A DNA stretch of 64,000 bases from Trichoplusia ni (taxonomy: Eukaryota > Arthropoda > Insecta > Lepidoptera > Noctuidae): contig NC_039480.1 of NCBI RefSeq assembly GCF_003590095.1, positions 6,053,328 through 6,117,327 of the forward strand. The letters are read 5' to 3'. The notes under the pieces were generated by a model. That model searched no databases. It saw only the letters and a list, made by a program, of their open reading frames with translations, and had not been told where the DNA came from. The translations under genes were made by a program, and so were the position numbers. Positions 10,001-25,000 of this stretch are shown here, piece after piece; positions within the stretch are counted from its first letter, which is position 1, and the number at the start of each line of letters is the position of its first letter.

Positions 10001-13000
10001 ATTCCTTAATGAGGTGGTAGCTTTTAAAAGAAAAAAAGAAATTGGAGCTCAGAACCCAGACGTGTTACAATTTAAACATGCGATTATTTTTTTAACCTGG
10101 ATTTTAAATTTAGTACCCCGGACGGTCCGTGGATGCCTGCTTAGTGCTTAACTAGGACAAATCCGGGGAACATCGGACTGTTGGCAACCCACCATTGAAT
10201 AAACTAATATGCAAGTAGGTAACAGTAGAAAATATTTAGAAAATTTAATTGTATGCTCGCACCGTATGTCTTCTACATCTACCTATTTCTAAATGTACTA
10301 AAATAACATAAAACATGTATACATATACACAGGACTTTACAAATATACATACACATGGACAATACATTACATATATAAAACAACGATGATATACAAATAA
10401 TACAAAAATAAAAAATATACATATAACAATATCTTACGCAAAATGTAAAAACTAAATTATAGTCTATGAAAAGAAATGTCATTTCCGATTTAAATTGCTA
10501 TACAAAGGACTGTTAACGGTTATTTCAAAATTTTGAACGTTATATTATTTTTTCTAAATATATTTCAAACATTTTCATTAATCATATAAAGTATAGATTT
10601 TTTACTGTCTATTTAACTATTATATTTTAAGAATTTGAAATAGAAAGCGTAATATTAGCTTTTAGCAATTTAAAAAGAATCAATTAAATTAAATAGAATT
10701 GGCTTTCTGTAAACTGAATTATAGCTACTCCAGATTTGTTTAGCTGTTAGTCTTGCATATTGTAATAAATAAATAAATAAATCAGGCTTGATTGACAAGG
10801 GAAATGACAGAATTAAAATAGACGTTTACTTGCCTTGCCAAAGTAATATTAGTGACTTATAACTTATTGCACTCAAGTGTTGAAATAATGTTTACCATCA
10901 TTTAACAATCTACCTAAAAAAATTGAGTATAATAACATAATACTTAAAAAGTATTATGTTCATGGCTAAGCTATAACCGCAGAAGTGAAACGATCACAGG
11001 TTAAGTTATGCTTGACGCGGTTTGTCCGTAGACGGGTGACCATCTTTGTCATAAGGAGTTCCTCCGTGTTTCGGAAGGCACATTAAATTGTGGGTCCTGT
11101 TATTCTTACATCTTTGACAGTCGTTACAGGTAGTCAGATGCTTGAAAAGTCTGACAACCAGTCTAACCAAGGGGTATCATGTCGCCCAGGTAACTTGGTT
11201 GAGGAGGTCAGATAGGCAGTCGCTCCTTGTAAAACACTGGTACTTAGCTGAAACCGGTTAGACTGGTTGCCGACCCCAACATAGTTGGGAAAAGGCTAGG
11301 CCAATGATGAAAAATGACTTAAAAACATTTACAGTAGACATCACTAAAAACGAACACATGACACATATTTTGACAATACAAACACAATAATATTATTTAT
11401 ATTACCAACATTAAATACAGACGATTGAAATAATGTTTTTTATAATATTTGATATTTGTCAAATACAAATAATATTTACATACTAAATATTGAAAGTCGA
11501 AAGCTCCTTTTATACTTTCTTTATATACTTAAATGAAAAATAAAATGTAATTAAGAACTTCACAGATTGAATATATTAACATACGTTTCTATTTTCCATT
11601 GCAAACCGACCACCATTTTAAAAGTATCAAAAAAAATATTACAACGACTATAAGATTCAATGAATCAAGATGAATAAATACAAAATGGTTTGATTGCCTT
11701 AAGTAAATGAATTAACTTTACAAATGAAAGTCTGACCCCAGCATGATAATCTTGACACTATTAGGTTTTGTTTTATAATTACCCCCGATGGAAAACGAGA
11801 GGTTTGTTATAAGTTTGACCTAGTTTAACGAGTCTGTTTGTGGTTATATCTCCCGATATTCAATATTATATTTCAATACTCTCTCATTTGACTCCCCACT
11901 CGCGTGTATTTGCAGACATTAGGTTATTCTTCCCCAAGACTTTAAAACGACTCAACCGATTTTTATCAGACATATCGAAGAAAACTCGAACATAATTCAC
12001 CTTTAATACAAAACAAACGAAATTGAAATCGCTCAATCTATTCAGAAGCTATGACGTCACAGACAGACACGTAAAACTAATAACACGCCTCTTTTTGTCG
12101 GGGGTAAAATAGTCAATCTAGTATTGAAAAAGTGGTTGGTTGGGGGCAAGAAGGTGTACCCATGCTAAATATATTTCCAAAGGGTGATGATCAAACTGTT
12201 TGGTTCCAACAATATGGTTTCAGTCAATAACTACTCTGACGACCTCCGTCGTCGAGTGGCACACGCACCGGTTTCAAGGTGTCGCTAGGTCTGAGGTCCC
12301 GGGTCAATGTAAAAATTCACATTTCTACATTGCCTCGGGTCTGGGTGTTTGTGGTACCTTCGTTGTATCTGAATTCCATAACACAAGTGCTTTAGCAACT
12401 TACGTTGGGTTCAGAACAATGTATGTGATGTTGTCCGCATTTATTTATTTATATTAACTATCTCGATAGCTATCCTACAGTTTTGGTACATATGATGTGT
12501 ATGTTGTCATGTTGAAGAAGTTAAGGGGAGAATTGCTTAAGAGAGCACAGCATAAAATTAAAGAAAGCATTGCGCTTTGTTTAATTTTACACCCTTTATG
12601 ATAAACTAGCTGTTGCCCGCGACTTCGTCCACATGGTTAGAAGATATAAGTTATAATTTATACCTGCCTTCTATCTATCTTGTAGGATTCAGTCAGCTTT
12701 TGCAATGTAAGCGCAAAAAATGTGTTTTTTTACGACCTCACATTAGAAACCTCAAAAATTGTAGCCTATGTGTTATTCTGATGTATAAGCTATATTGTGG
12801 TAAAGTTTCATTCAAATCCATTCAGTAGTTTTTACGTGAAAGAGTAACAAACATCCATACATCCATACTTACAAACTTTCGCCTTTATAATAGTAGTAGG
12901 ATATGTATTTTTTATTTTTGTTTTGATTTTAGTATTATTTTTAATTTTATAATATAAAGTATTTACTTAATTAAATAGTAAGAAAAAGAAACTTCTCGCC

Positions 13001-16000
13001 TTTAAACGAAATGTTTGGCGAGGTTTTTTTTATTTATAAAAACAAATGTAATTTTAAAATTGTACTTTCGTTAAATAAATAAATTTTCGTGTACTTGTAC
13101 ATTCTTCAACATTTTTTTATTTCAAAGAGTACCTTATGGAGTTTCTCGCCGGTTCTTCTCCATAGGAATGACACTTTGTAACCGCGAAACTAGAGTCACT
13201 AGTTTTGTCTAAAACTCCGATCGGACCGCACACTTCGCTTTCAGTTGTATTGCAGTCGTGTCAACTGAATTCAAACTGCACTTGAAATGTAATTTGCGTT
13301 TGGTTTGCAGCTAAAATGCGGTACATCTGTTAAGATCCTAATATTTCTTAAGCGCCTGTATAAGGACTACCAGAAATAAAAAAGTTTTAAAAGAAAGTAT
13401 AAATTTGGTGTGAATCAAAGCTCATTTTTTATATATACTAGCTTTAGCCTGCGGGCTCACCCGCTAAATTAAAAATGATCCCATGTGAACATAAAATCAT
13501 GATAAAGACTATCCTACGTATTAATCTTGGTTATAAACTATCTGTATACCAAGTATCGTCTAAATCCGTTCAATGGTTTTTGCGTGAAAGAGTAACAAAC
13601 ATCCATACATGTTGATGATGTGAAACCATTTTGACTTTGAAACTCAACGTGCTTGAATCAAACAGTTTGATCACCTGACCCTATAGAGGTTAGACTATTC
13701 ACAATACATTATTTAAGACAAGTCTTGCGCCATAGTAATGCAAGAGAGTGCCAGATAGCTTAAAAACGTTGCCAGCGCGATAGAGTTGCGAAATAATTAG
13801 ATCTACGCCAAATAATTTTATTACGTGATGGTTTTTAATTAAATTAAATATAAATAATATGATGGCTTCGCGGTTCTAGGTATAGGATAGAGTATTGGGC
13901 TTAGGGACTGTTTCACCACAGCCACATAATTTCCCGTTAAATTACTTGACAGATTTTTACCTTTGAAAGAATGTCAAATTTTTCAATTTATCGGCCAAAC
14001 AGCGGCTAATCAGTGATCGACGTGATTGTGAAACTATAAGAAAAATATAAATCTGTTTAGTCCGTTAATCTGAATTCAAGTCCAAAATCTGTCAGACGGA
14101 TAAATAGTCTATTTCAAAGTCATATGTGGGCACTTTTTTAGACAGGAAAACATCGTGAGTAAACCTGGATGCTCCAACCTTATCAATATCTACATACTAA
14201 CGTATATATGCTGATATAAAATAATGAGGAATAGTATTTCTTATAAGTGTTCTCATTATTTATTAATTTTGATTATTGGTGACCTAAATTTAAACCTACA
14301 TTTAAAAATATATTTTTTTACAACATTATTGCCATCATCGCAAAGACTCGTCTTAAATAATACCATATTATATAAAAAGGGGGTGTATTTTAACCAAAAA
14401 AATGTGTGTATGATACTAAACCTGTTGTCATATGGTAGGAGGTCGCTTTCAAACCTATAATGACAGAAAATGATTACTATTTCGACGCTTAAATAAAATA
14501 TTAATCGACTGGCCTGTTGGTCTAGTCACTAGTGGCTAGTGACCCTGACTATACCGGAGGTCGTGGGTCCGATTCCCACGTTTTAGACGGTATATTGATT
14601 TCTTGTTGTCAAAATGAAAGATACTAATTTTTGAAAATGTCTGTGATCGTAATGATTTTTGAAATCATGAACAGGACCTATTTTTTGTGCTTCTCAAGTA
14701 ACTACTCTTGATCTAAGCTTAAGTAAATGATAGATTAACGTAAAATAAAGTATTTCTGAAAAATTACGACAATTTGTGTCTATGTAGATGTCAAAATTGC
14801 CGCGCTTTTTTGTAGATATTAGCTGTTTTTTTTGTATCGATGTGATAAGCTAAAGTAATTTACCATACAGCCTTATCTTTGTAATGTATAAAAATAATTA
14901 AATACCAATATTTTCTAACTTAAAAAGAGAAAAGAATGGTATCGTTACTTTTTAGTTTTTGTAGTTTTAAAACTTTTGTAAAAGTTGTAGTTTCGTAACG
15001 GTATATTATCAATTCAATAACATAAAAAGCCGCAATAAGTAATAAGAAAAATAACTATAATAAATCAAGGAAACCAACCATTTATAAAAAAACTTACAAA
15101 TTAATGTATCTTTCTTATTTCATTAAAAAAAAAACAACTAAATCTGACACAAGAAACCGCGGCAAAATTGACATCTGACATAGCCTACAATTTTTTTTTC
15201 ATGATTAAATTCTAAAACTTCCTCTTCCTTCTTCCATCCTGTCCTTACTTCATTCTAATAACTTTCATGTATATAAATGTATAGCGTCATTCATTTCTTC
15301 GAATACCATAAAATTGTAATTTAATGTTTCAATTTGTCGCTCCAAATTTATCGTCCTTTTATATATTCCTAAGTTTCCCTACCTTTTGTAAATGTTGTCA
15401 TTGGCCAACACTAACCGTGAAGAGCCAGAAAAAAAAAAAAAATTCTAAAACATGCAACAGAACTTTAAAAGTAAATTAAATACCCCATAGTTTTTCCTTG
15501 AATTAATTCCGAATGAGCTTGCAATATCTCTTCTATCTTAGCTTCATCATAAACGTCTTGTGTCCTCCGCCATCTTCTGCCGCCGGGTAAAATGACAGCT
15601 GCTCTTTCTTCGGGGTCTAGGGGTCCAAACATGCGTTTTGGTTTCGTGGACCACGGCGTGGGATGCTGTTTGACTTGACGAGATTGGTGTTCCAGCATAG
15701 CTTGTTCCTATTTTTGTTTGTTTGTAATAAATATGAGTGTTTTAAAGTTTGCGTGTTATCGATATTTATATCGAGTGATTTTTAATCGATAGTGATTGAA
15801 TATCGATTGTCATTGTTTAAACTTTTCGGTAGGAGTTGTGTATTTAACTATTAATCATAAAAAATATGATTCTATATGTAAAATTCTTAGTACCATTTAG
15901 GTTAAATAAAATTATTTTTTCCAATAACGATAAAAAACAATTATCTTTAAAATAAACATTTTCAAAATCAAAATTATACTTTAAAGATCCATAATTTTGG

Positions 16001-19000
16001 CTATACCTATTGCAACATATTATAAAGATACAACCTATTTATAAATTAACTTAAAATAATGGAGTTTTTTCCAGAAAAAGAACACAAATTTCCACTTTAC
16101 CTTTCTCTGCTTCTCCAGCCTCAGATCCTCTTCTGTCACTGTAGCTGTCTCTTCTTGCACTTGCACCTGAGGCACCGGTGTCTCTTGTCTCGGTGTCTCT
16201 TCTACAACTTCTTGTATCGTCATCTTCTCCTCCTGGGTCTCATTCTCGTTTCCTTCTTGGATAGTCTGCATTTCTTGCTGGTGATTTTCAACGACTGTTG
16301 GTGTAGATAATAGTTAAAATATGAAGTATAAGTTTATTTTTACGGTTTAGCTAAGGATTTCGCAAATAAGTAAGTTATAGGTACCCAACCGGAGTCTTTA
16401 ATCATGAGCAGACGCGGCGGGGTCGCGAGTCGATAAGGACTCTGGTTGGGTCCGAAACTAGTCGGGCATCGGGCACCCCCGATAAATACGCGTGAGTAAA
16501 CCGTTACAGCATTTAATAATGCTATCTTTGTATCACCTTCGAATGGCTAATCTATAATCTATAATCTATACTAATATAAAAGCTGAAGAGATTTTTTGTT
16601 TGTTTGAACGCGCTAATCTCAGGAACTACTGGTCCAAATTAAAAAAATATTTTTGTGTTGAATAGACCATTCATCGAGGAAGGCTTTAGGCTATATACCA
16701 TCACGCTGCGACTAATAGGAGCGAAGATACAATGGAAAATGTGAAAAAGACAGGGCAGGCATAAATCATAACTTATATCTTCTACCCACGGGGACGAAGT
16801 CGCGGGCAACAGCTAGTAATATATATTTGGGCCTATGTCCAGCTAGGTCGATGGTATATTCAAAATTACTAAAGTTTTGTGACTTAATAATAATTGGACC
16901 TACCTTCCGGTTCGTGGTAGTTTTGTACTTCCGGTTGAGTTTCCTGAAAGAAAAATAAACATTGTACTCTTTCTATAAAATAATAATAATAAATGCGGAC
17001 AACATCACATACATTGTTCTGAACCCAAAGTAAGTTGCTGAAGCACTTGTGTTATGGAATTCAGATACAACGAAGGTACCACAAACACCCAGACCCGAGA
17101 CAATGTAGAAATGTGATTTTTTACATTGACCCGACCGGGGATCAAACCCGGGACCTCAGAGCTAGCGACACCTTGAAACCGGTGCGTACGCCACTCGACC
17201 ACGGAGGTCGTCAAAATATTAAACTTATATTATGTACATTTATAGTACGCGGTATAGTGAGTAAGAGTCTGATACTACCTCCTCGCTCCCTTTTCAGGGA
17301 GACGGTGTCAATGTGGATGACCAGCCCTCATAAAAAAAAATGTGTACATAGACGATTTTTTTCATAAATCGCTTTTCCCACAAAGGGGGGTCTAAAAGTT
17401 CGAAAATTCTTGTGTCACGGGTTGTTTTACAAACATTCAAGTCACATGCACAAACAAACCCAGACTCAGGACAAGCATTCGTGGATCAAACAAATGCTTG
17501 TCCAACGCGGGGATCGATCCACGACGCGTCACGTGGGTTTGGCGTGGGGACCTCAACCACTCGGCTATCCGTCATAATTCTAAATGTATATGCATACTTG
17601 TTGTCCCATCCGGACTAGCTGCTTGGAGACCAGGTCCAATGTCTGCTGGATGACTTCTGGCAGCTGCGCCAGCGCCGCCAGCTGGGCTCGCATCTGCATC
17701 AGCTGTTGTTCCACTGACGCATTCGGGTCTAAGATGAACAAGTACATTTTGAGTGGGTTGACGGATGGAAACGTGTAAAAAGTAAAAAATCATAGAATAG
17801 AACTTAGTCATCATTATTTTAATCTAGCTTGTATCCCAGTCCTGATTCTCCCTAATAATTTCAGCTATTCTCTATCCTGGGTCACTTGTAATGCTTGCCG
17901 GGGCAGCGGGATTGCCCGGGTTATCGTGGTTCCAGTACTCGAAGGGCAAAGGAACATGGGTGGGTTTTAGTCAGTAGGGGTCTGACACACTTTTAAGCTC
18001 AACCCAAAGCGGAGGGAGTCATTTTAGTATTTTTAATCTTGTAAAATTGCCAGCCCGATGCGGTAAGCGTTTCGATCGTCTCGCCACCGTTTACCGACCA
18101 CGGCATTATGTAGTGACCTTCGCCCAGCAATCACTGTCCATTCCAGCAAGATAATCATTTTAGAATTCATGTGCGTGATATAAAAATCACTTGCTCAAAA
18201 CGGTGAAGGAAAACATCGCGAAGAAACCACACCTGAGAATGTGTCAAGTGTGTGTCACGTCACGTCAGAGGACTACGAGCGGGTTACACTCTGACACCAG
18301 GTTGTACATCAATCATTATTACCCTAAGGTTTCACCAACTATGTTAGGGTCGGCTTTCAGTGTAACCAGACCAAGCTAAGTACCAGTATTTTACAAGGAG
18401 CGACTGCCTATCTGACCTCCTCAACCCAGTTACCTCGCCACTACGATTCCCCTTAGTAACACTCGTTGTCAGACTTTCTACCTTCTGACTACCTGCAACG
18501 ACTATCAAAGATGTATGAATAACAGCTGCAACGTATGGTTGACGTACAGAAGTACGTCAACCATACGTTAAGAAGAAGAATACTAATAGTCTAAGTCAAA
18601 TTCTTTATTTCAATTAGACCAGTATATTTCACTTTTCAACGTCAAACAATTTATATATGAACAATATTAAAACTAGTGTCAGTCTGTCGGTCAGTCTCCT
18701 ATTGAAGCTATCGCTCGTTCGGAAGATAGATTCTCATGGAGAAGAACGAGCAAGAAACTCCATGGTAACTCTTTTTCACTGCCATACAATCGCACTTACC
18801 GACCATTCTCTGCACACTCGTTACTAACTGCTCAGCCAGTCTGTTGTCCATGTCTTCTGGAACTGGTTGCTCTTCTTGTACTTCTGTTACTTCTTGTACT
18901 TCTGTGGCTTCTTCTTCTTGCTGAGGTACTTCTTCTGGCGGCTGTTCTTCTATCGGTGGTGGTGTCGGCTCTTTTGGTAGGGGAAGTGGTATACCTGGCA

Positions 19001-22000
19001 AATGTTGAGGTTTTTTATTTTTATTTTGGTTTTTGAGAATTTTTTGTATGGTCTTTCCTGTATTTTATAAATTTAGGTGAAGAGAATCTTATTAACGACT
19101 ATCTATATCTGACTTCCACAGCCCGTTACTGGGTAACACAGTATCCCATGGTAAGACTACGCGTCCAAACTGAAATGACATGTCAAAGATCAATATTAAA
19201 CAGACAATTTTGCGGCATCCCTGTAAAAATGATATATTTTACAGACAGATCAATTGGACGATCCTAAATATTCATATGTATTAAAGGACCTTTCTGATCA
19301 ATAAGGGGTTGTAGTATTATTTTTGTATTGAATAGACAGTTCATCGAGGAAGGTTTAAGGCTATATACCCTCACGCTGCGACTAATAGGAGCAAAGATAC
19401 AATGGATAATGTGGAAACAACAGGGCAGGTATAAATCATAACTTATATCCCCCAACCTCTAACACTTCTAACAGCTAGTTGATAAATAACATCGCACAGG
19501 TTACCTTTAGCATAATAAATTCTAAATACTAGGTAACTACTTTAAATTGAGTTTTGTTAATATAGGACCCGAAGTTTAGACTAATGACCATACTATATAT
19601 AGCTTAAGAAGTATCGTAAGACTTCAACAAGATTTTTAACACGTCTGGCATGTCACTTTACGTCAATTTAGATTTCAATTCTAAATTAGTCAATTAAGTT
19701 TACAGCTCAATTATTACAGCACATGCTGCACATGTCATACTAGATGCAACAGTTTACTCACGCGTATGTATCGGGAGTGCCCGACTAGTTTCGGACCCAA
19801 CCGGAGTCCTTAACCATGAGCTGACGCGGGCGAGGGTTGAGTTCGACTCGCAAGCCCGCCAATCCCGATAAATACGCGTGAGAAAGCTGCATCATTTAAT
19901 AATTAATTATTAACAATTACTATCAAAATTGGGTTTTATCAAAAAGGTTTTTATAACTGAACTAGCTGACCCAGCAAACGTTGTTTTGCCGATTTTTTTT
20001 TTTCTAGTTATATGTATTTTTAATGCCACATTATAATACAAAAACAATTTCGTCAAAAAATAAAATATTTTTTTTAGTGTCAGCAACCATTATCACTTAG
20101 GGATATGAAAAATAGATGTTAGTCGATTCTCAGACCTACTGAACACGCATATAAAATTTGGTAAAAATCGCTTAAGCCGTTCTGGAGGAGTACGGTAACT
20201 AACACGTGACTCGGGAATTTTATATATTAGAAGATATTGCCGTCTTACCAGTATCTTCCAAATCGGGAACCTCACTTTCCTTCAAAGGATCGACTGCCTC
20301 CAAGAACTCTGGTACTTCAGGAATTAGAATTGGTTCCTCTGGTTCCACTGGCGGTAGGGACGCGTCTTGCACAGCACGTTCTTCCCAAGGCAGAGGTCCG
20401 GTCTCGAAGTCCTGTCACGATGGGGATATATAGTTGTAATCTATATACTAATATATAAAGCTGAAGAGTTTGTTTGTTTGTTTGAACGCGCTAATCTCAG
20501 GAACTACAGGTTCGAATTGAAAAATTGTTGAATAGACCATTTATCAAGGAAGCCTATAGGCTATATAACATCACGCTGCGACTAACAGGGGCGAAGATAC
20601 AATGGAAAATGTGGAAAAAACGGGGAAAAACCACGTGGACGAAGTCGCGGGCAACAGCTAGTCGTATATGTGTTATGTATACGTAAAGAGGTGTTGGGTT
20701 GCGAGTTCCTTTTTTTTTAAGCGCCTCCCGCACTGAGGAATTTAATCCTTGTGACGCGGGGGTTTCACAAATACACCCAGTTTGAAGGTAGAATGGAGGT
20801 TTGGAGGAATAATTACAGGGGTATAAGATCTTAGATGATTTTCCGGCTCAAATAATAATTGAATGTATAAAAATTGTAAGCACTAAAAATTTAGAAAGTA
20901 GACTTTCAATTTTGAATATTTTTTAGGGGAAGATTCGCCTGGGACAATTCACACGAAAATTTTGTAATGTATTCGCTAAAAAAAAACTATTTGGTCCATG
21001 ATCCAAATATAAAAACTAAAGGTCGTAGTAATATTTTGCCGCGCGGGGAATAGGGATGGATGACTGGGTATAAAAAGAAAAAATCTCATTTGTCCCTCAG
21101 TTAGATAATTGAAAAGAATGAGACACGTATTTTTTCTCACGTAGTTTAGGAGAGGGGGCTTGTGACGTAATGATAAAGTAAAATTTATACTCAATCGTGA
21201 CGTCACGCGTGAGTTTCATTCACTGTAATTTAGTCAATTTATGTTTGCAGGACAAACTAAAAAATACGTATCGTTATACAAAAAACTACAAGACGGACAC
21301 TGCAAAAAAAAATTGTCACCATCCCTATTTCACAGACATTCAAATAACATGCACAAAGACACAAATAATCAAAACATGGATTAGGAAACTTGACCACAAA
21401 AATCTATTAGGTCCGGCAGAAAAGATTTTTTTGTCAAAATTTTTTGTCGCTTAAAAAAAAATTTTGATGACAGTAAGTTGAAAACTCGTGTGACGTTATA
21501 AACACTTATAAGTACTCTTTTTACTGACAAGTGACGTAGTTAGACTCCCTATTTCACACCTTTCACCATCTTTGATGCGTATCTTCAGATTTTTTATTAA
21601 ATAAACTCACTTAACCAATTTTTTACCTTTGTATATTTTAATAGATTTATACACGGTGATTTTTTAGTCGTCTTACAAACCCCAGTTCATGTATCCGACG
21701 CAAAATACCCCTAGGCGCGATTATTTTTTTTTTATCATCAACTAAGATAATAAGTACGAAGAAAAATTAAACAAGAGAAATCTGAAATATACTCTTAAAA
21801 ATGATAAAAACGCGGCCGCTCGCGCCCCTGACCATTGTTAAAAGGCTCGGACCGCGCTCGCAACAGAGCTGTGTTTCTAAGAAACTACGAATCGCATCAT
21901 AATATTGAATAAAAATTGCATTTTAAATTTATTCAAATCTCATAAATACCAATTTTATTATCATGAACGTGTTCTAGTCATTGGATACATGAACTGGGCT

Positions 22001-25000
22001 GCTTTTGTAAGACGACTAAAAAATCACGGTGTATATTATGTATATTTGCTGTGTAAATTATGTATATTTATAAATTAAAATACACGTATACAATATTTTT
22101 TTAGAAATATATTTGACGGACTTATTAGATTGTTTCAGACAAAATATCAAATTATAGATGATACAAATGCTTAAAAATACCTATACATATTTACAAGTAT
22201 TAACAGAAATAAGCACAGAACTGTAATTGTTAACCTCAAATTTATTTAAACATTCCATAGCATTAATTACAAGGATTAAAAGCAAAAAATATATTTAGTA
22301 CTTTAATTAACACTTATTCATATTAAATATTCACTTATGCATTAAAACTTTAGACTAATCATTAAAAAAATACAGAAGAAATGTCGAGTAACAAGACGCA
22401 CTTTCGTTAAACGTTACAAAAAAATATATATTACCATGTCACAAACATTATTCGATGATTAAAAAAAAAACTAATTAATAACTCGAAAATATTAAAATCA
22501 TTAACAAAAAGCTTGGATTTAAATTATGTTAATTTGAGTTAAACTTAAGTGTTGTAACGGTTTACTCACGCGTATGTATCGCGATCGCCCGACTAGTTTC
22601 GGACCCGAAATCCTTAATCATGAGCTGACGAGGTGACAGTCGGGCAATCTCGATAAATACGCGTGAGTAAACCGTTACATCTCTTAAGTATGTATAATTC
22701 TTGCGAAAGACACTACAAAATAAACTTAATTCATAAAAAAATTCTGCTTAGTCTGCAAGATTTCTAAAAAATGTTGATAAACTATTTTCCATTTTTTTTT
22801 TGTAAATAAAAAATAAAGGAGTTAAAATCTCATGTGACGTCACATACCAGTACGCTTTGTACTAGTACGTGCATGTATTTAGCCCTCACTACCATACTTA
22901 CGTGCTTTTTATCTTCCGTACTTTTTAATATTATAATAAAATAAAATAAATACCTATTTAATATAGTTTTCTTAAAACCGTCTGACGGACAAAACAGATT
23001 TATATTATAAGATTTAGGACCGATTTTTCAATCGCCAGATAACTTTTATTCGACGAATATGTTTGACGTTTTGACAGCTTTTGTATAGATAATGTGTCAA
23101 ACGGCCATATTTATTCCTCAGATAAAAGTTATCTGACGATTGAAAAATCGGGCCTAGTCAAATACCCTATTATAACCTAAAAGTTATTGACATTTATTTT
23201 AGTTTTAATTAATTATTTGCTATTATACCTCTGGTTTATAATCAGGTGCGACTTTTGGCTTGGCTTGTTTCACTATTTTCACTGTATACGGCTCCTGTGA
23301 AAGAAAAATAAAATACATTAAAACATCGACCCAGTGCGTACCTGTAAACTGTCATAAACTAGTTCAAACGGTGTTTCAATCTTGCCCACTGTGTCTCAAT
23401 GCTGTGCAAAGACGTCCCTTAAAGTCTTGCATTGGTTTAGGTACTTAAAGAAGTTAAACAATCTTGGCGTGTATGTAAGTCTTAAAAATGAACTATAAAG
23501 ATTACTAAATCAAATGACCCACTGTTATTTATCAGTCGTTTATTTATTTAATATGATTGTGTTGGTATAAAAAGACACACCAAGATTGTTTACCTTTAGT
23601 TAACTACTTAAATTAATGCTGTATAGATTTATTCCTCAGCCCTCGCACCTTGCGACTTTCAAATATTGTCAAAGCATCTGAAGTCACAGACCAAGACTTA
23701 TTATTTTATTTAAAACGTAACTTTAAGTCTCGGGTCGTGTTTGGATGAGGCTACACAGGTCCGTAGAATATGGCAGGAAAAGAAGAGGCCTATGTTCAGC
23801 ATTGGAAAGGCAAGGGATGTTGATGAGGATGGGCAAACGGAAACAACCAGAAAATCTAATAAAAGCGACTGTGACTTTTACGGCCCTGTTTTTGAGCTCA
23901 ATGTTTTGGGCCGGCAACCTTTTTTTGGCCGTAATCTATACTAATATATAAAGCTGGAGAGTTTGTTTGTTTGAACGCGCTAATCTCAGGAACTACTGGT
24001 TCAAAGTGAAATATTATTTTTGTGTTGAATAGACCATTCATCGACGAAGGTTATAGGCTATACACTATCACGCTGCGACTAATAGGAGCGAAGATACGAT
24101 GGAAAATGTGAAAAAACAGGGAAAATTATTCATCTTCGAGGGCTGTCGTTCAAAAATTCCTAGCTTATATCTTCTAAACACGCGGACGAAGTCGCGGGCA
24201 ACAGCTAGTCCATAATAAATTTAATAAAACTTTAAATTACTATAGAATTTCAATAATTTACGTTCAGTATTTACACGACTGTGCAATTTGAAGGAAAAAC
24301 TATAGAAAACCCTAATTGAGATCTAGTTGGTGCTATGGCCCGACACTAGCGCCAATGCGTGTAGCGGTAAAATCGGGAACTACACTCAATTGTCACCTAA
24401 AGACGCTGAGAACACAGTATTGCTACTCCATCTTGGTTTGAAACTATAGTACCGTTTTTAACACCGAAACGGAATAAAAAATCTTAACATAAACAAACGC
24501 TTGTCCTAACTAAATGATGTTTATGAATACAGCTTTAAATCTAAACTATTTTTAATAAAATTATTATACCCATATATAAAAAATAGCAACGCAGATTATG
24601 CCAATAATTAACAAAACACACATTCTATTTAAAATCTAAATAATAAACTCACTTCACTATAAAACCGACCGCTTACACCGAACGCCACGAAAAAACTAAA
24701 TTATATATTATTCAACACTAATATTATTATTTTTTGATTATATGCCAATAGACAAATAAATCAGGAAGTTATATAAATAATGTATTTCGTCTAGGAAGTC
24801 TTAAAAATAGAATTAAATAATTTGGCTGTATCTCTATTGTCATCGCCAAGTGGAAAAATCAATAAAAATATTTAATCGACATTATTTTTAATTTTGACGT
24901 TTATTATAAGACCTGTCACTGTGACATTCAAATTCCGCGGGAATATAGCAAAATGGGTGCCATGTTTGTTTCTTTAAAATCGGATTTTAGATAATCTAAT

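Noticed and set aside
14508..14590. A tRNA gene
   Set aside because: The A- and B-box sequences are those of SINE family C, which recurs with the same head and a long tail elsewhere; no clean cloverleaf.
17005..17367. A 110-residue plus-strand frame with a DQTRDLRASD-like motif
   Set aside because: The frame lies across the family K SINE; the apparent motif comes from its tRNA-like B-box sequence.
23723..23951. Overlapping frames of 64-68 residues near 23.8 kb
   Set aside because: No splice context, no domain, and the frames run into a Helitron-like element; AGGAAAAGAAGAGGCCTATG is a LINE-tail phrase.
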